From Ornithodoros turicata (taxonomy: Eukaryota; Arthropoda; Arachnida; Ixodida; Argasidae): 64,000 nucleotides of DNA. Under the pieces are notes generated by a model. That model did not search any database, was not told where the DNA came from, and saw only the letters and a program-made list of their open reading frames with translations. Both the position numbers and the translations under genes were made by a program. How positions within the stretch are numbered: the first letter of the stretch is position 1; each line of letters starts with the position of its first letter. Location of the stretch: the NCBI RefSeq assembly GCF_037126465.1, contig NC_088201.1:72479269-72543268 (forward strand), in the 5' to 3' direction. This document shows positions 45,501-57,700 of this stretch, in pieces.

Positions 45501-48500
45501 ACTCTATTGGTGTCCGAGTTTTCAATGCTGTTGACAGACTTAACAAATCAAAATGGTCTTAACATGTTTGATTCAATTACAAATATGGCTGCAGAATGGA
45601 AGATTTTGTTTAGTTCCTTTCTAATTTTGTCATTTCATTTAAGGATTCCATCCCGTCAACCAGCAAGGTTCCTGTTGAAAAAGTAGACACGAGACCAACC
45701 GAGCCACAGTCTTATTCTACGGCTGTGCTTCCTGCTGAAGTGACTGATATTGATGCCCCCGATCGTGGCAATGTTCAGCTTTGCTCGCAATACGCAAAAG
45801 ATGTCCACAAGTATCTGTCTGAACTCGAGGTGTGTTGAACTGTGTGCGCAACTTCCAATGCTGGATACTGCGGACAGCTATTTGCAGAGAAGTGCCTCTA
45901 CTCTTGCAACTCTGCCTTTGCATTGGGCATATAAAAATTAACTTTAGAAGAATCAGTCTAAACATGTAAAGTCTAAACGTTGAAAAAAAAAATGCCGTGA
46001 TGTTGCATCAAAAGAGTTGAAGTGCTTCTCCGGTTTCATATTTCATGAAACCCTAGTTCTAGAACCTACTTTATTTCGTACTATTACTACTTTTATTTCG
46101 TCATATAAATAAGCCTAAATGTGAAATGTAAACGTCGTCGGTGGATGTTACGTACTTCAATGACTTTTTGCAAGAACCAGCAAAACTTAATAGTTTCAGA
46201 TTCTGCAAAAGCAGACGACGTAGCTAAGAGCTCTTAAGTCTGCACACACATTCCCGCTCTCTACTCCGCTGTGGAAGACTGTGAACTTCTCCGGTGAGGA
46301 AACTTAAAGCTACCCCTGCGAAGCAAGTTAAAATTCAAAGTGGGACTGCTCGGTTATGCCTGTTAGATAGACATTGAACTAGAAATTAACGTTAAGACAC
46401 TTCTGCTTTGCAGAAACAGAACAGTAGGTGGTTCGTAACTTGAACTTAGGATGCTGGAACAAACACCAAATATAATGTGGTGTTTGTTCCATCATTGTAA
46501 GTTCAAATTAATATATACTTAATTAATATATACTTAATATATTACTTGAAGTCCTTTTTTCTAGTACTTTCCGACCAAGATTTAATACCCAATTGAGACT
46601 GTAAATGAAATTCGGGGAAATACGACGAAAGGGGTATTTTTGCTGAAAGTTCATTGTTGACAGGCTGGCTGCAGTTAGAAGTTAAGGACATGGACAAACA
46701 CAAGTTATGACAGTGCAACAGGTAGCAATATGACCTTGGCGTGTCTCTCCGGTTCTCCCAATACATGATTCTAGTGCATTTTTACATTGTTTTTCTCCGC
46801 TGGCAGTTTGTAACAAATTTCACGATCTGCGACTGGCTTTAAAGTATTTCATGATTCAGTAAATGTAAGAGCCTGAAAGGTATACAGTCTTTTGATTTAT
46901 GCATTCTACAATGTTTAAAAAAAACACATTGATTATATTTCCGCATATAAGAAAACTTCAATCGAATGATGGCTGTTAAAGAAAAGACACCAGCAGTGGG
47001 ATTCGTGGGCATGGTGAGGCTTGTGTTGTCTCTCCCTCTTTGTTCAGTTGCCTCATTCACTACAAGTAGCAAAACCACATAAATGAAGGTTTGCATTGTG
47101 CTTTCCATGAATTTGCATGCAAAACTGAATTGGCGATGTACTTTCGAAGTGAAAAAGGTCTGCAATCCCAAGTGGTTTATAAAACAAATTCCCCTTTAAA
47201 CCACTTATGCACAAAGTGGTTCAAAGTGGTTTCAAGTGAAAACTGTTTCATAAACCACTTTGGATTACAGACCTTTTTCACCTGGGTTGGTGAGTACTTG
47301 GCCTAGTACCTTGGTGCAATTTTGAGGCACTTTGTACATCATTAATGTCATCGACTCTCCCAAATTTCCATTGTTATTGACATTCAAGAACTCCCCCTTA
47401 CAGCTCAAGTACCCAATCAGGCCCAACTTCCTTCTGGGCAAGCTGAAAATCACGGCATCCATGCGTTCAGTCCTGGTACACTGGTTGGTCCAAGTGCAAG
47501 AACATTTCCAACTGCTTCAGGAGACACTCTACCTTGCCATTGCTGGTTTAGACAGATACTTACAGGTGGTAAGCGTTTCCTCTCTAGCAATCACGCTGGT
47601 TCATTTGCGTCGTGGAATAAGAATGAAGCCTTGTGTGTTGGAGGTAAACCCAGTAAAAATTGTTTTAACCCCACGTTCCTATCGTCGTCACTTGGGGTCA
47701 AACCTGAAACATCCCAAAACTTAGAGAAAGAAAGAAAAATGCTGTTTCTGTAGTCACTGCTGTCTCTTACTTCCCCTTTTGTGTTGCGGTTTTGCTGATC
47801 CAAAGTTACTGAAAAACTTTAATGATGTTTGGATTGGCAAGGCGAACAATATAGTTCGGCTACAGTTCAGTGTTAGAACTCTGAAAGCGGTTATGGGATT
47901 CGCCGTTCTGATATTTGCGAGCCTTTAGCGATAAAGCCTTTAGCGAGAGGAACTAAACAGATGGGCGCACATACACTCCTGGTCATGTCTGAGGGTTACA
48001 TTATTCCGTTCCAGGCTAAAGATGTTTCTCCTTGTAATCTGCAACTGATAGGAGCGACGGCTATGTTCATTGCCGCCAAATATGAAGAAACGAATGCTCC
48101 GGATATTGTGGACTATGTCTACATTTCGAAAGATTCCTTTACAAAGAGGGACATGTTCACGATAGAGATTGCCATGCTTAAGGCTCTGGACTTCAGCTTG
48201 GGTCTGCCACTGCCTCTGCATTTTCTTCGTCGTGTTTCTAAAGCAGGCAAGGTACGGTTTTATTCCTACTTCATTGGTACTGGTACTATGGTGGTTATTA
48301 CGGTTATGGAAGAAGCATGTGTAAAATGGAAGTACATTGTAGCTGTAAAATTGAAGCGGACATTGCCAGCTTTCCAGTTTATGGGCCGAAGGATGTCTCC
48401 TCAGCCCAGTGTTTGTTCCCGGCGAGGATGCCTTATGTTTTTCTCTTTTTTGTGCGTGTGTGCGAGGTCCAATTATTTCTTGGGGATGCTCAGTTTAACT

Positions 48501-49264
48501 GCGTGCTGAAGATCCGTATTCCAGTGACTAACTTGAAGTATACTACTTTACATTAAAACAAGTACGAAAAGCAATGTCAGGTTGTCGATGAAAGCGATTC
48601 AAAATGAAAAAATAATAATAATAGTAATAAGGCTGTTGGGAGAATCTGTTTAATATACAGAGGATACCCACCGTACATTGCCAGGGTCTCTGTAAATCAC
48701 GTGATAACGAGTAGTTCTGGCTATAGTACCCTATCCAATACCGAAGCGGCGACTGCCAGAACTGCTGCCCCGGTGCTGGGAGCTTTCCGCTCTCTAGTAT
48801 AGTAAGCGGTCGTGGTCCGAAGTTTTTACATGGGTCTTTCCCAACTGTCAGCACAGTTCCCCTTGAAGTCGGCCCACGATGCCTACTTGGCCCCCTGTCC
48901 CCCCCCCCACTCCTTCCTGCTGTCCTCTCCCCATCGGTCCATGTCTGCACACCACTCATAACCAGTTACTTCGTGGCGCTCACTCGGAATTTAACGAGAA
49001 TGTCCTGTTCTATTCCAGGTGTCTGCCATTGTCCACTCCATGGCCAAGTACCTCCTAGAGCTGTCAGCCACGGACTACAGCATGGCTCACATCCGCCCTT
49101 CCCTACTGGCTGCAACAAGCCTATGGCTATCACTGCAAATGGTCGATGGCAGCGAATGGACGGCAGATTTGGCCTACTATGGCGGCTACACGACGGAAGA
49201 GATGGGGCCGTTCGCAAGGAAAATATGCCAACTCGTTATGTCCGCCTCATCCAGTAGCAAGAAC
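42516..49264 (+). CDS. G2/mitotic-specific cyclin B, copy 3 (array unit 3), one residue changed
   Basis: Exons 42516-42530, 44410-44529, 45644-45829, 47404-47565, 48015-48251 and 49019-49264. It differs from the other two in the cyclin box: LAIAGLDRYLQ instead of LAIAVLDRYLQ (GTT to GGT in exon 4), a Val-to-Gly change inside a buried helix next to the conserved Asp. That might destabilise the fold; expression is unknown. Candidate terminal exon 49329-49364. Confidence 0.87.
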
Positions 49265-51268
49265 GTGAGTGCTGCGTCAGTCTGTGTTGCACACCAATGC
49301 TTTTGTCGAAGTGTCTTTCCTGCCTAAGCTAGTGCCCAACTATGCCAAACTCCAGGAACTCTAGACAAAAAAGTAGAGAACTCCGACTTAACATAACAAA
49401 ATAACTTTCTTCTCTAGTTCTCTACTGTTTTGTCTAGGTATGTCGTCTCCCGGCTTTTGGAGTATTTTTGCTCCAGGAACGCGTTGAGGCAACACCACCT
49501 AGATAGAGAGAAAGCTCGTTTATGCGTCGTCGTGACCGAACAACTAAGAGTCAGCCAATCAGGATAGTGTCTTAACGGCGGTAGCCAATCACGAACGTGC
49601 TTTCAGCGGTCTTAGCCATGGAGGCTAACCACAGTCATCTGTGCGTAGTGATTGGATGTCCCCGCGTGCTAAGTGGGCAAATAAAGCGCAAAACGGTCCC
49701 GTATCTTTCTCAAGACTGATTTTCTGGAAAGCGTGCTGCACTCTTTTGTCTATAGATCCAGGACGGCGGATTGCAGTGGCAGACGAATCCAAGTAGCAAA
49801 GGAGGGGGAGGAGGCAATAAGCAGGACTTCTGTATCCAGGTGGCGTTGGTTGAGGACAGTTGATGCTTTTGCGAGGCTCGCGTTTCTTTCCGCTTTCCCC
49901 ATGGAGGCGTTCCCTGTTACCTTGTACATGCTTAGTCATGCTTAGAGCGCCTTGATTTCTGCGATTCTCCAAGATTTTGTGAAGTTTGTCGTCTCTCAGA
50001 ACCTGCTGTTTCCCTCAGAATTGTCAGTGTTTTTTCGTGTATTTTTTTTCGGAATATTCAGTGTATTATGGAATTTAGTAAGGATTTCAATCGATCTGGG
50101 ACATCTTCGTGGGTTAAACTAGATCAATCACGAGTGCCATGTACCAATGGGAATCCATGTAGCCTCAGATTATTAGTATCGTGATGTCTCTTCCATTCCC
50201 TTTCCTCTTGTTTTTGGCAGTGTTCTGTCTGTCATCTGGACAGGGGCATGTCCTCCTCTCATCGCATCTTTGCGGACGATTTTGTGCGCTGTTGAAATAC
50301 GCGCGGCAGACAAAGCCAATTTTCACATTTTTTTGCACTCACTGTAGCATTAGAGATTTCGACTTCCGGTGTATTCGACTAAGTTTGCCACGGGCTTCCT
50401 GATTCTGTAAAAAAAAAAAAAACGTATGTTGACTAGGCAAATTTCAGAGTTTAATTCATTGCAATTGAAATTCGACAAAAGTATTTTTTGAAGATGGCAA
50501 ACTTAATTGCCGCACGGGAGCCGTTGACCGCATATTTTTCCGTTCTATCGTTTCCTTATAAACCCCAAATGACATGATTCGTGAAGCACCCTGTACGTAT
50601 ACCTTCGCTTGAGCATCTGGTGTACGCTCGGGACTCGATGATGCGTGCATCGAGAATTATTGGATTGGCATTGTTGAGGCAGGCCAATATTGCAGATTTT
50701 TTTCCCCAATAAACAGTGCACACTGCTTTCGTGACTCGCGGGTGCAGTCAACTGCATTTTACGTCCACTTTTCAAGGTACGTTAAGCTACAACGAATTTC
50801 AGCTATAGCAAACGCATTTTCCGTGACCGCGAGGTTCGTTGTAAACGGGCTCGACTGTATAACGATAACTCTGATAGTTACGATCGGATCGGATTTCATG
50901 TTCCTGTTAATATCGTTACAAACGGGCTCTACTGTATAACTATAATCCTGATAATAATGATCGGATTTCGCGTTCCTGTCAATATCGTTATAAACAGGCT
51001 CAACTGTAATCACTGTGTTCCACGTCGAGAAGAGTACATTGAGCCTCACTGTGCATACCTTTGACTACTTTCAGATAATATGCAACAAGTACAAGAGAGC
51101 GAGGTTTGGGAGTGTCAGCATTCGACCAGAGCTCGGCACTGACCGACTAAAAGAGCTTGTAGCTAGACTCGAACTGATGCCCTGAGGTTCCGACAAGTAC
51201 TTTTAGCACAGTTCTGGAAAGCCAAGATATGGCTTTTTTTTACGCAAGTTTTATATTTACTAGATTTT

Positions 51269-51693
51269 AACTTCGCAATAAATTTTAAGCTGCTGAAGCA
51301 TTTGCTTTGGAATCATGAATGGAAATGTAGAAAAGCAACTGCTGGCACTGTTTCATTTCCTGTTGTCTACAGGAAGAGATAGAGTAGCTGCAATGTTGAC
51401 ACGTCACCTGAAGATATTCTGATTCCTGCCTCTTCAGTGGTCTTTCCTGAGGCATTTTGAAAATGTTGGTGTAAGGGTTCCTTGCACTGATGGGAATGGG
51501 GGGGGGATGGGATTGGGGGAGGTATATTTTGCTTAAAGCCCGCAACTTTCTGTCGTGAAAATTAACATTTCCACAAACTGGGTTCAACAAATCCACGGGG
51601 TTCCGTGGAAAAGACCAGCAAGCAAAAAAAAAAAAAAAAGGCTTGGGGAGGAGGTTGGCAGCCTCTGTTTTGTAGGCGACATGTGATGCCTAA
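51269..51693. other. Right flank of the array, no gene seen
   Basis: Unique sequence with a G-run (51499-51507) and an A-run (51627-51639). It would have followed segment A before the amplification. Confidence 0.4.
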
Positions 51694-51975
51694 TTGGCTG
51701 CCCTCAGTGGCTCATTTGGTAGCATGTCTGCCTGCTGATCCCAAGGCCGCAGGTTCAAACACCGGGCGAGGACGGTGGCAACTTGGTGGAAGGGTACAAG
51801 TTGTTCATACACGCAGTCTTCCGGGAGGGACATTAAATGTGGTGTGCTGTGTGTCAAGATTTGGGTTCACGTTGAACCCCCAGGTGGGCAAAATTAATCC
51901 ACACACCACTAATCTACTGTGGCGTCGCTCATGATCGCCGCTGTCTAACGACGCAAAGCCCAGAATTATTAGGAT
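51694..51975 (+). mobile_element. tRNA-derived SINE
   Basis: TGGCTCATTTGG (51708-51719) matches the RNA polymerase III A box and GGTTCAAACACC (51752-51763) the B box, 33 bp apart as in tRNA-derived SINEs. A tRNA-unrelated body of about 200 bp follows. It is not a working tRNA gene, since the cloverleaf stems are not kept. Confidence 0.75.
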
Positions 51976-51981
51976 CGATAA

Positions 51982-52190
51982 TGTGCACTTTCACGCATTA
52001 CTTTCGGGATGGTTGTCATGGCAACGAAGTACGGTGAACAGAACAGTACACGCATTGCACGAGTTGCGCCTGGTTCACACTGTTGCATTTTCACGCTTTA
52101 CGGATGCGGCCCGGCACTGTTATCATGGTAACGAGGTACGGCGAACTGAATAGCACACAGACCGCAAGCGTTGGGCTCGACGGAACTCCA
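51982..52190. repeat. Two-copy tandem duplication carrying X-box-like palindromes
   Basis: A phrase beginning TGCACTTTCACGC (51983) recurs as TGCATTTTCACGC (52083). Each copy holds a palindrome: GTTGTCATGGCAAC (52012-52025) and GTTATCATGGTAAC (52119-52132), close to the RFX X-box consensus. Function unknown. Confidence 0.5.
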
Positions 52191-53090
52191 TGTCGTACGT
52201 ATTACCTCCGGCTAGAGCGCTACACGGGCCGGAAATTACCGCGCAAACAGAAGGCACAACTGAGAGAACCTTCACCAACTTCTGCAGCTAACCCCAGGGT
52301 TCTAAGCTTCATTGCTAGCAATATGGGCCGCACACGCCGCTTACTTTCCACATTTCCAGTCACCGTGTCTGCATCCCCTGCAGCAACATATAAGACAGCA
52401 TTATGTATGCATGTATGAAACCATCGCAGACAGAAAATAAACTCGTGGCAGCAGGGATGACTCCTTGTCATCAGTATCCATAACGGAACTTCAGTCGGAT
52501 TCCAGCACATGGGTACAGTTGCCAGATATGATTGCCTTCCCACTGCGAAATGTGAAAATCTCCGGTGGTGTTTTCGTTCCGCTGCGCCGAAACTCGTCAG
52601 ACTATAATCGTGGTAGGATGAGGAAGCGTGGCGTAGTGAACTCTGGCTGTCGGCGCGGACCGCGGGCTGTGATGGGTGAAGACCACGTCGAAGTCTAAAC
52701 CAGCCTTAAGTCAGCCTTTACGTTAGATGGTCAGTAGTGTTGCATTAGCACGGTTATTGCTATGCTAATTGGCGTCTACTAAACATTAGGTCTAGCCTTA
52801 GGCATTCTATAGTTATCCTATTTGTCTAAGTCTGGACGTCACATAGACATGTAGTACTAGCCCACCATGCGCTGAGTAGCGTTTGCGCTGCTAGTGCATC
52901 AAGCCTTTGTTCAAAGCAACTCCCTTTACTTAGAACACCGCAGTAGTGGAGCAAATCTTTGTACCCCTTCGAGTTTGAATTAACGGAAATGGACTTACTG
53001 GAAAAAGTGATGTCGTTCCCAGCGTGTAGTCCATACTTTGCCAACGTACACAGAGTTTCTTGTCTTTTTTTAATCCCGTGCTAGGGCCGC
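52191..53090. other. Intergenic stretch, no gene seen
   Basis: No exon with family similarity. AATAAA occurs at about 52436 but with no gene to end. Confidence 0.35.
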
Positions 53091-53330
53091 GAAGCAACTG
53101 TGGCTATGAGTGGCGTACAGACGTGGACAGATGGAGAGAGGACAGCAGGAAGGAGTGGGGGACAGGGGGCTAGTATGCGTCCTGGGCCGACTTGAGGGGG
53201 AACTGTGCCGACATTCGTGTGGAAAGTATTCGGAAAGCCCAGGGAAAACCCGGTGAAACAAGCTACGGCACACAAGGAGTACAGAGAACACTGCAGTGGC
53301 CTCCCTGAACAATACAGCACCAAAAATATA
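53091..53330 (+). repeat. Interspersed repeat (second location of the cyclin-intron repeat)
   Basis: Contains ACAGCAGGAAGGAGTGG, GGGCCGACTT and AAAGCCCAGGGAAAACCC. The first 130 bp correspond in reverse to the repeat at 27484-27625. Probably a SINE or LINE end; class unresolved. Confidence 0.5.
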
Positions 53331-54660
53331 CTGCACACATGAAATTGAACATTGTGAACCTTTGGTACGGTTTGAACGTGCTATCTAGAAGGTTTCAAAT
53401 GGAAAAACGTTCCGAATTCACCTCGCTTCTTGTTACTGCAATAAATGTATAAGCGTAATGTATATGGTTAATAGGGCGTGACGTAAAAGTGACCTGTGGC
53501 TATTGACTGCATTTGTTTATTGAGCAGGCTTTACATGGTGCAAGGAGACCAATCATGACCATTCCACACCAGACATGCTTATGCTTTGCTTCTCTTCTGG
53601 CAAAACAAATCGAAAAGATTCCGTGTTTTGTTGCAAGTGTTACATTCCTCGTCTCTGCTTCGTTTCTCGTTAAGTCCTGTTTTCGAAAATAATGTCTGCC
53701 GCAGCTATTCATGTTGTAGGTCAATGTGGCTGGTCAGTGGCTTCAATACAGCCCATTCATTCTAACTTGTTGTGCGACATCGTCTGTCTCGTTTTCTGTG
53801 TGTTACGTCACGTCTGTCAGAAATATGTACCAACCTGCCTCGTCTTTGTTACAATGTTAGACTTATCTGCATGATCATTCAATATTTTGTTCATCCCTGT
53901 AATTTGCGGATGTCCCAGTTCCAAAACACTGTTCACTGTTGTGCAAACACTATTGCTTGTTGTACATTTTTTACTTTGGGCACTCTATAAAGAATGCAAA
54001 CCTAGCGTAGATGTGTTGCACTGCCGCATTAGACAGAGGCTTGCTTCATGCAGCGTATGCAGAGAGACAAGCTGCAGTCATAGGCATGAAATTAAAGGAG
54101 CACAGAAAGTGCTTCAGTCAAGACCATCTTTTTGCAAGTCAAGCCGTCAACCTGACTGCTAAAACGCACCATGCAAAGTGATTTACTCCACAGATGCATA
54201 CATATCGAGGTATTCAATTTTGAAAATCCGCAATGGTGGCAGTGCCCGCAACTAGCTGTCAGAGTCGATTTGACGTCATCGCCGGTGCAACCCACTAACT
54301 GGTTTCCTTCCCTTGTTTAGAGAAGCGTCGTCTGCTACACAGAGTGAGAACTGGGAGTAGAAACTAAAAAGAAAAAATAAAGTGCAAAAATCGCTGGCCC
54401 CGATTGGAGCGCGGCCTCTCTTGTGACACAGATGACATCACATCCTCCTCCCTCCTCGTTTTTTCGGTATGCAGAGTGAGTCGAGCATGTGTCAATGTTC
54501 GGGGGCGTTTTATTCCAAGAAAAATACTGCGTACAGAGAATTTTTTTTTTGTGTTAGTTGTCACATCAAGTTACATCCTTTTATAATTCGCCAGAAACAG
54601 AAAAATATTTTGGATGGCTTTCCGGGCTCCTTTAAAGTGCACAAAAATAATTCCCAGGGG
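53331..54660. other. Upstream of TBPL1 exons, no exon seen
   Basis: The N-terminal TBPL1 exons were looked for and not found. Around 54240-54450 phrases with TTTGACGTCATC distantly recall the 256-bp repeat. Confidence 0.35.
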
Positions 54661-54662
54661 GA

Positions 54663-54728
54663 ACCTGCTTCAGTTGCTAACGCATGCTCTGGTTTCGACC
54701 AGAGCATGCGTTAGCAACTGAAGCAGGT
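54663..54728. repeat. Perfect hairpin, 30-bp arms, 6-base loop
   Basis: ACCTGCTTCAGTTGCTAACG and ten further bases (54663-54692) are exactly complementary to 54699-54728 around TTTCGA. It ends 17 bp before the TBPL1 exon acceptor. Confidence 0.97.
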
Positions 54729-54757
54729 CCAGCAGTATTTTTCAGTATTTCTAACAG

Positions 54758-57700
54758 CGAGGAAACTGCCAAGCTGACATCCTGCAAAAGCTGGGCGTCC
54801 GAGTGAAGTTCTATAACTATGGGGTGGTCATGCCCTTCACAATCAAACTGATGCCTTTCTCGCAACACCATCGAGATGTGGCCATGTGAGTACTCTGTTC
54901 ACTTCATTCTATGGTTCTGGTAAGCCTTTGGTACAGAGAGGGCCATGCTACATAGACCAGGTTTCACCAACTTTGAACCGAGATCAAGCGTTGCTAAAAC
55001 TTGAAGTGAACACTCAATTCTCTTTCACAAACGCTAGTTGGTGACGTGATGAATGTTTCAGTAATGCCTTTTGTGAAGCACAGTTAATCGTTAAACTCTA
55101 AAACTATCTAAAAAAAGTTAGGGGACTGTTGATCTCAGTTCAAGTGTTAATCGACATTGGTGAAACCGGGCCATAGGCAGACAGTTGATGTGGAAATGAT
55201 GCTTTTTAAAGATTTCTGCTTCGCATGTAGCTTTCTTTCGTGCACTGGCAAAAATACGAAACTTGGTCAGGAAGCGATGCTGCTCTGTCATACCATCCTG
55301 CCATTTACTGTTGGCAGTGAGGCAACTGGAAGGCCTTTCTAGAATCTTTAAAAAAAATACATTTGCTTTCTTGGCAGCAAATGGGTGGTGCATGAAGAAT
55401 CCGTTTTCTGTGCTCTTATTCACACACAATCAGATTCTGTGCCCTATGCCAGTACCTGGAAGTTGCCGTTGCCGTTGCGTTGCCTTGTTTCGAAACTTAC
55501 TTTATATTTAGAGCCTGAAGTGTTTGGGAAATATTTTTTCAAAATTCGGGGGATAAAAATCGGGTAAATAGGTAGAGATGTGCACTAAATTCATGCAAAT
55601 ATGGGTGAAAAAGCTTCCAGTATGCAAAATTCTTGGAGAAATCGGGCTCAGTTACTCAAACTACTACTAACTGTAGTGGTTTGGTATAAACGGTGGTGTA
55701 ACTGCATTTCCTGCCAGACAAGTAAGTTAGTGCATCCCTACAGACATCCCAGTGAGGGCAATTTGCCGGGTAAATGCCGGGTTTTACCCTAAAGAGGCAA
55801 CGTTCAATTCGGGGTGCAAATTCGGGGAAGAATCGCGTAAAACCCTAAGACTTCGGGGGGGGGGGGATATGTTTATTGAGAAAAAAGCAAGGAAAGGTTC
55901 GTCAGGCAAAGGCAGACTTGCTATTCCTTTCGTAAAGAGGAACGAAAAAGGAAAGGGGACGAAAAGATAGGAAGAAAAGGAAAAAGGAAAGAAGGCGGCA
56001 AGAAAGAAAACGAAAAAAGAAAGCGAAAGAAAGAAAGCGAAAAAAAAAGAGGAAAGAGAGCAAAAAGAAAGAGGAAAGAAGACGAAAAAAAGAGAGAAAA
56101 CGATAAAAAGGAAAGAAAACGAAAAAGAAAAAAAGGAAGGAAACGAAAAAAAGGAAAGAAAACAAAAAAGGAAAGAAAATGAAAAAAGGAAAGAAATCGA
56201 AAGAAAGGAAAGCAAACGAAATACCCACATACATACACACAGACAGATACACAAAAGGGCCTTAGAGGCTGGTCGATAGACCGGTTCCACGGAGAAAGCT
56301 CAAGAGAGCAGTCGTAACTGCCCCCTGGTTGTGCAGGACCGGGCCGAGCAGGGTAGCCAAGTTGTCTCAAGTGGCGTTGGAGGACGAGTCTTTCTGGGAG
56401 GTACCTGTCGGCTTTCTGTCGGCTTCCACATAACAAGTTGTGCAATCGGGGGAGTTCGTCTGGCGCATTTTATGCAGGAGTGCGGGTGTCCGTGCAACAT
56501 TCATTCGAAGGCGGTGGAGGAGTGATTCTTCAGCTCTACTGCAGCGGCAGGCAATAGTGAAGTCCTGCATGGGGTCAATGAGACGTACGAAATGATGATA
56601 TGAGGTAGAGTCCGCTCGGAACTGCCGGGTACGAACACAACGCCACCGACGAATGTGCAGGGAGCAGACAGAGATCGTTAGGGGCAGAAGGGTGTCAGGA
56701 AGAGCTCTGTTAGATGTTGCGTCTCTTGCTATTGTGTCTGCGCGGGTGTTACCCAGAAGGCCTACGTGTCCCGGGATCCATTGAAGCGTCACAGAATGGC
56801 CAGTTGCTGCAAGTTGTGTCAGAGCTTGTAGTATGAGCGTGTGGAGAGTGCATATGGTGCTGGGGCGAAACAAGAGCAGCAAATCCAGGGAAGCCTTGCT
56901 GTCAATCAGAACAACCCACTGTGCAGCCGGCAGACCGAGCAGGTGCTGTAGAGCAGAGATGATGCCGAGAAGTTCCGCTTCCATAGAAGACATTGGGTAT
57001 GGGAGGGCAACGGCTTGCTGAAAGTCACTATCAGGGATATAAGATGGAGCACCCGAGCTGTCTGCCGTGACTGAGCCGTCCGTGTATACCTGGCGATGAT
57101 TCTGACACGTGGAGTGCAAACAATGGAGAGCGAGTTGGAGGGCTACCGGTGCGGGAGTGTCACGCTTGCGCTGAAGACCAGGGATGGTGGAGCAGATATC
57201 AGGACGCGCAAGGGTCCACATTGCTGGCGCCTATGTAGGAGTGGTTGGGGAGGGAGGAAGATGATCCTTTAGGCGGGTGATGGTCTTGCCGAAAGCTGAG
57301 TCAGGGCATTCGTCATCAATATGGCAAAGATAGTGGTGAGCGTGACTGGTGAGATAGCGAGAATATACTCGAAGGAGTCTCCAGTGCTTCAGCAAGAGTG
57401 CCGTAAGTCTCTGATGTTCGTGGTACTCCCAGACAAATGCGAATGCCGCGGGCTTGGATGTTAAGGGGCTCGCGCTCCTGTGTTTGGCTGAGGGCATGCA
57501 AGATAGGGAGGCTGTAGCGTAGTGTCCCCAACACGAGGGCCTGATGGACGCGATGAAGATCAGAGCAGGACGGGCCCCAGGACGCACCAGGGATACGTCT
57601 GAGGACGTGAACTAAGGCAGCCGCCTTTGTGGTAATCATCTTCACATGGCGGGACCAAGTTAGGTCGCGATCAAGTATAACACCTAGGCATCGGCATGAA

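Larger units (their letters stand above)
16857..51268. repeat. Tandem array: three full units of about 10.67 kb plus one internally deleted unit
   Basis: Unit starts, marked by ATGTATACGCC, are at 16857, 19266, 29931 and 40607; the array ends at 51268. Full units are 10665, 10676 and 10662 bp. Each comprises L (LINE piece, about 994 bp), B (8.27 kb with cyclin exons) and A (1.40 kb). The leading unit 16857-19265 has L and A only. Units differ by scattered substitutions and small indels, for example 11 extra bases near 38162 and A-run length near 45446. Cyclin coding exons are identical in units 1 and 2, with one residue changed in unit 3. True amplification is favoured because boundaries are clean and copies carry distinct variants; an assembly duplication is not excluded. 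Confidence 0.95.

Noticed and set aside
51694..51770. tRNA gene
   Set aside because: A and B boxes present but no cloverleaf; followed by a SINE body.
55376..55567. In-phase candidate TBPL1 exon (KWVVHEESVFCAL) with a good acceptor
   Set aside because: Family proteins have nothing between the MPF segment and YEPELHP; no donor seen, and it runs into a repeat. Joining 54885 directly to 60769 restores the known order.
55784..56445. Long minus-strand open frames rich in Phe, Ser and Leu
   Set aside because: They only translate the polypurine/polypyrimidine tract; low complexity without stops, no family pattern.
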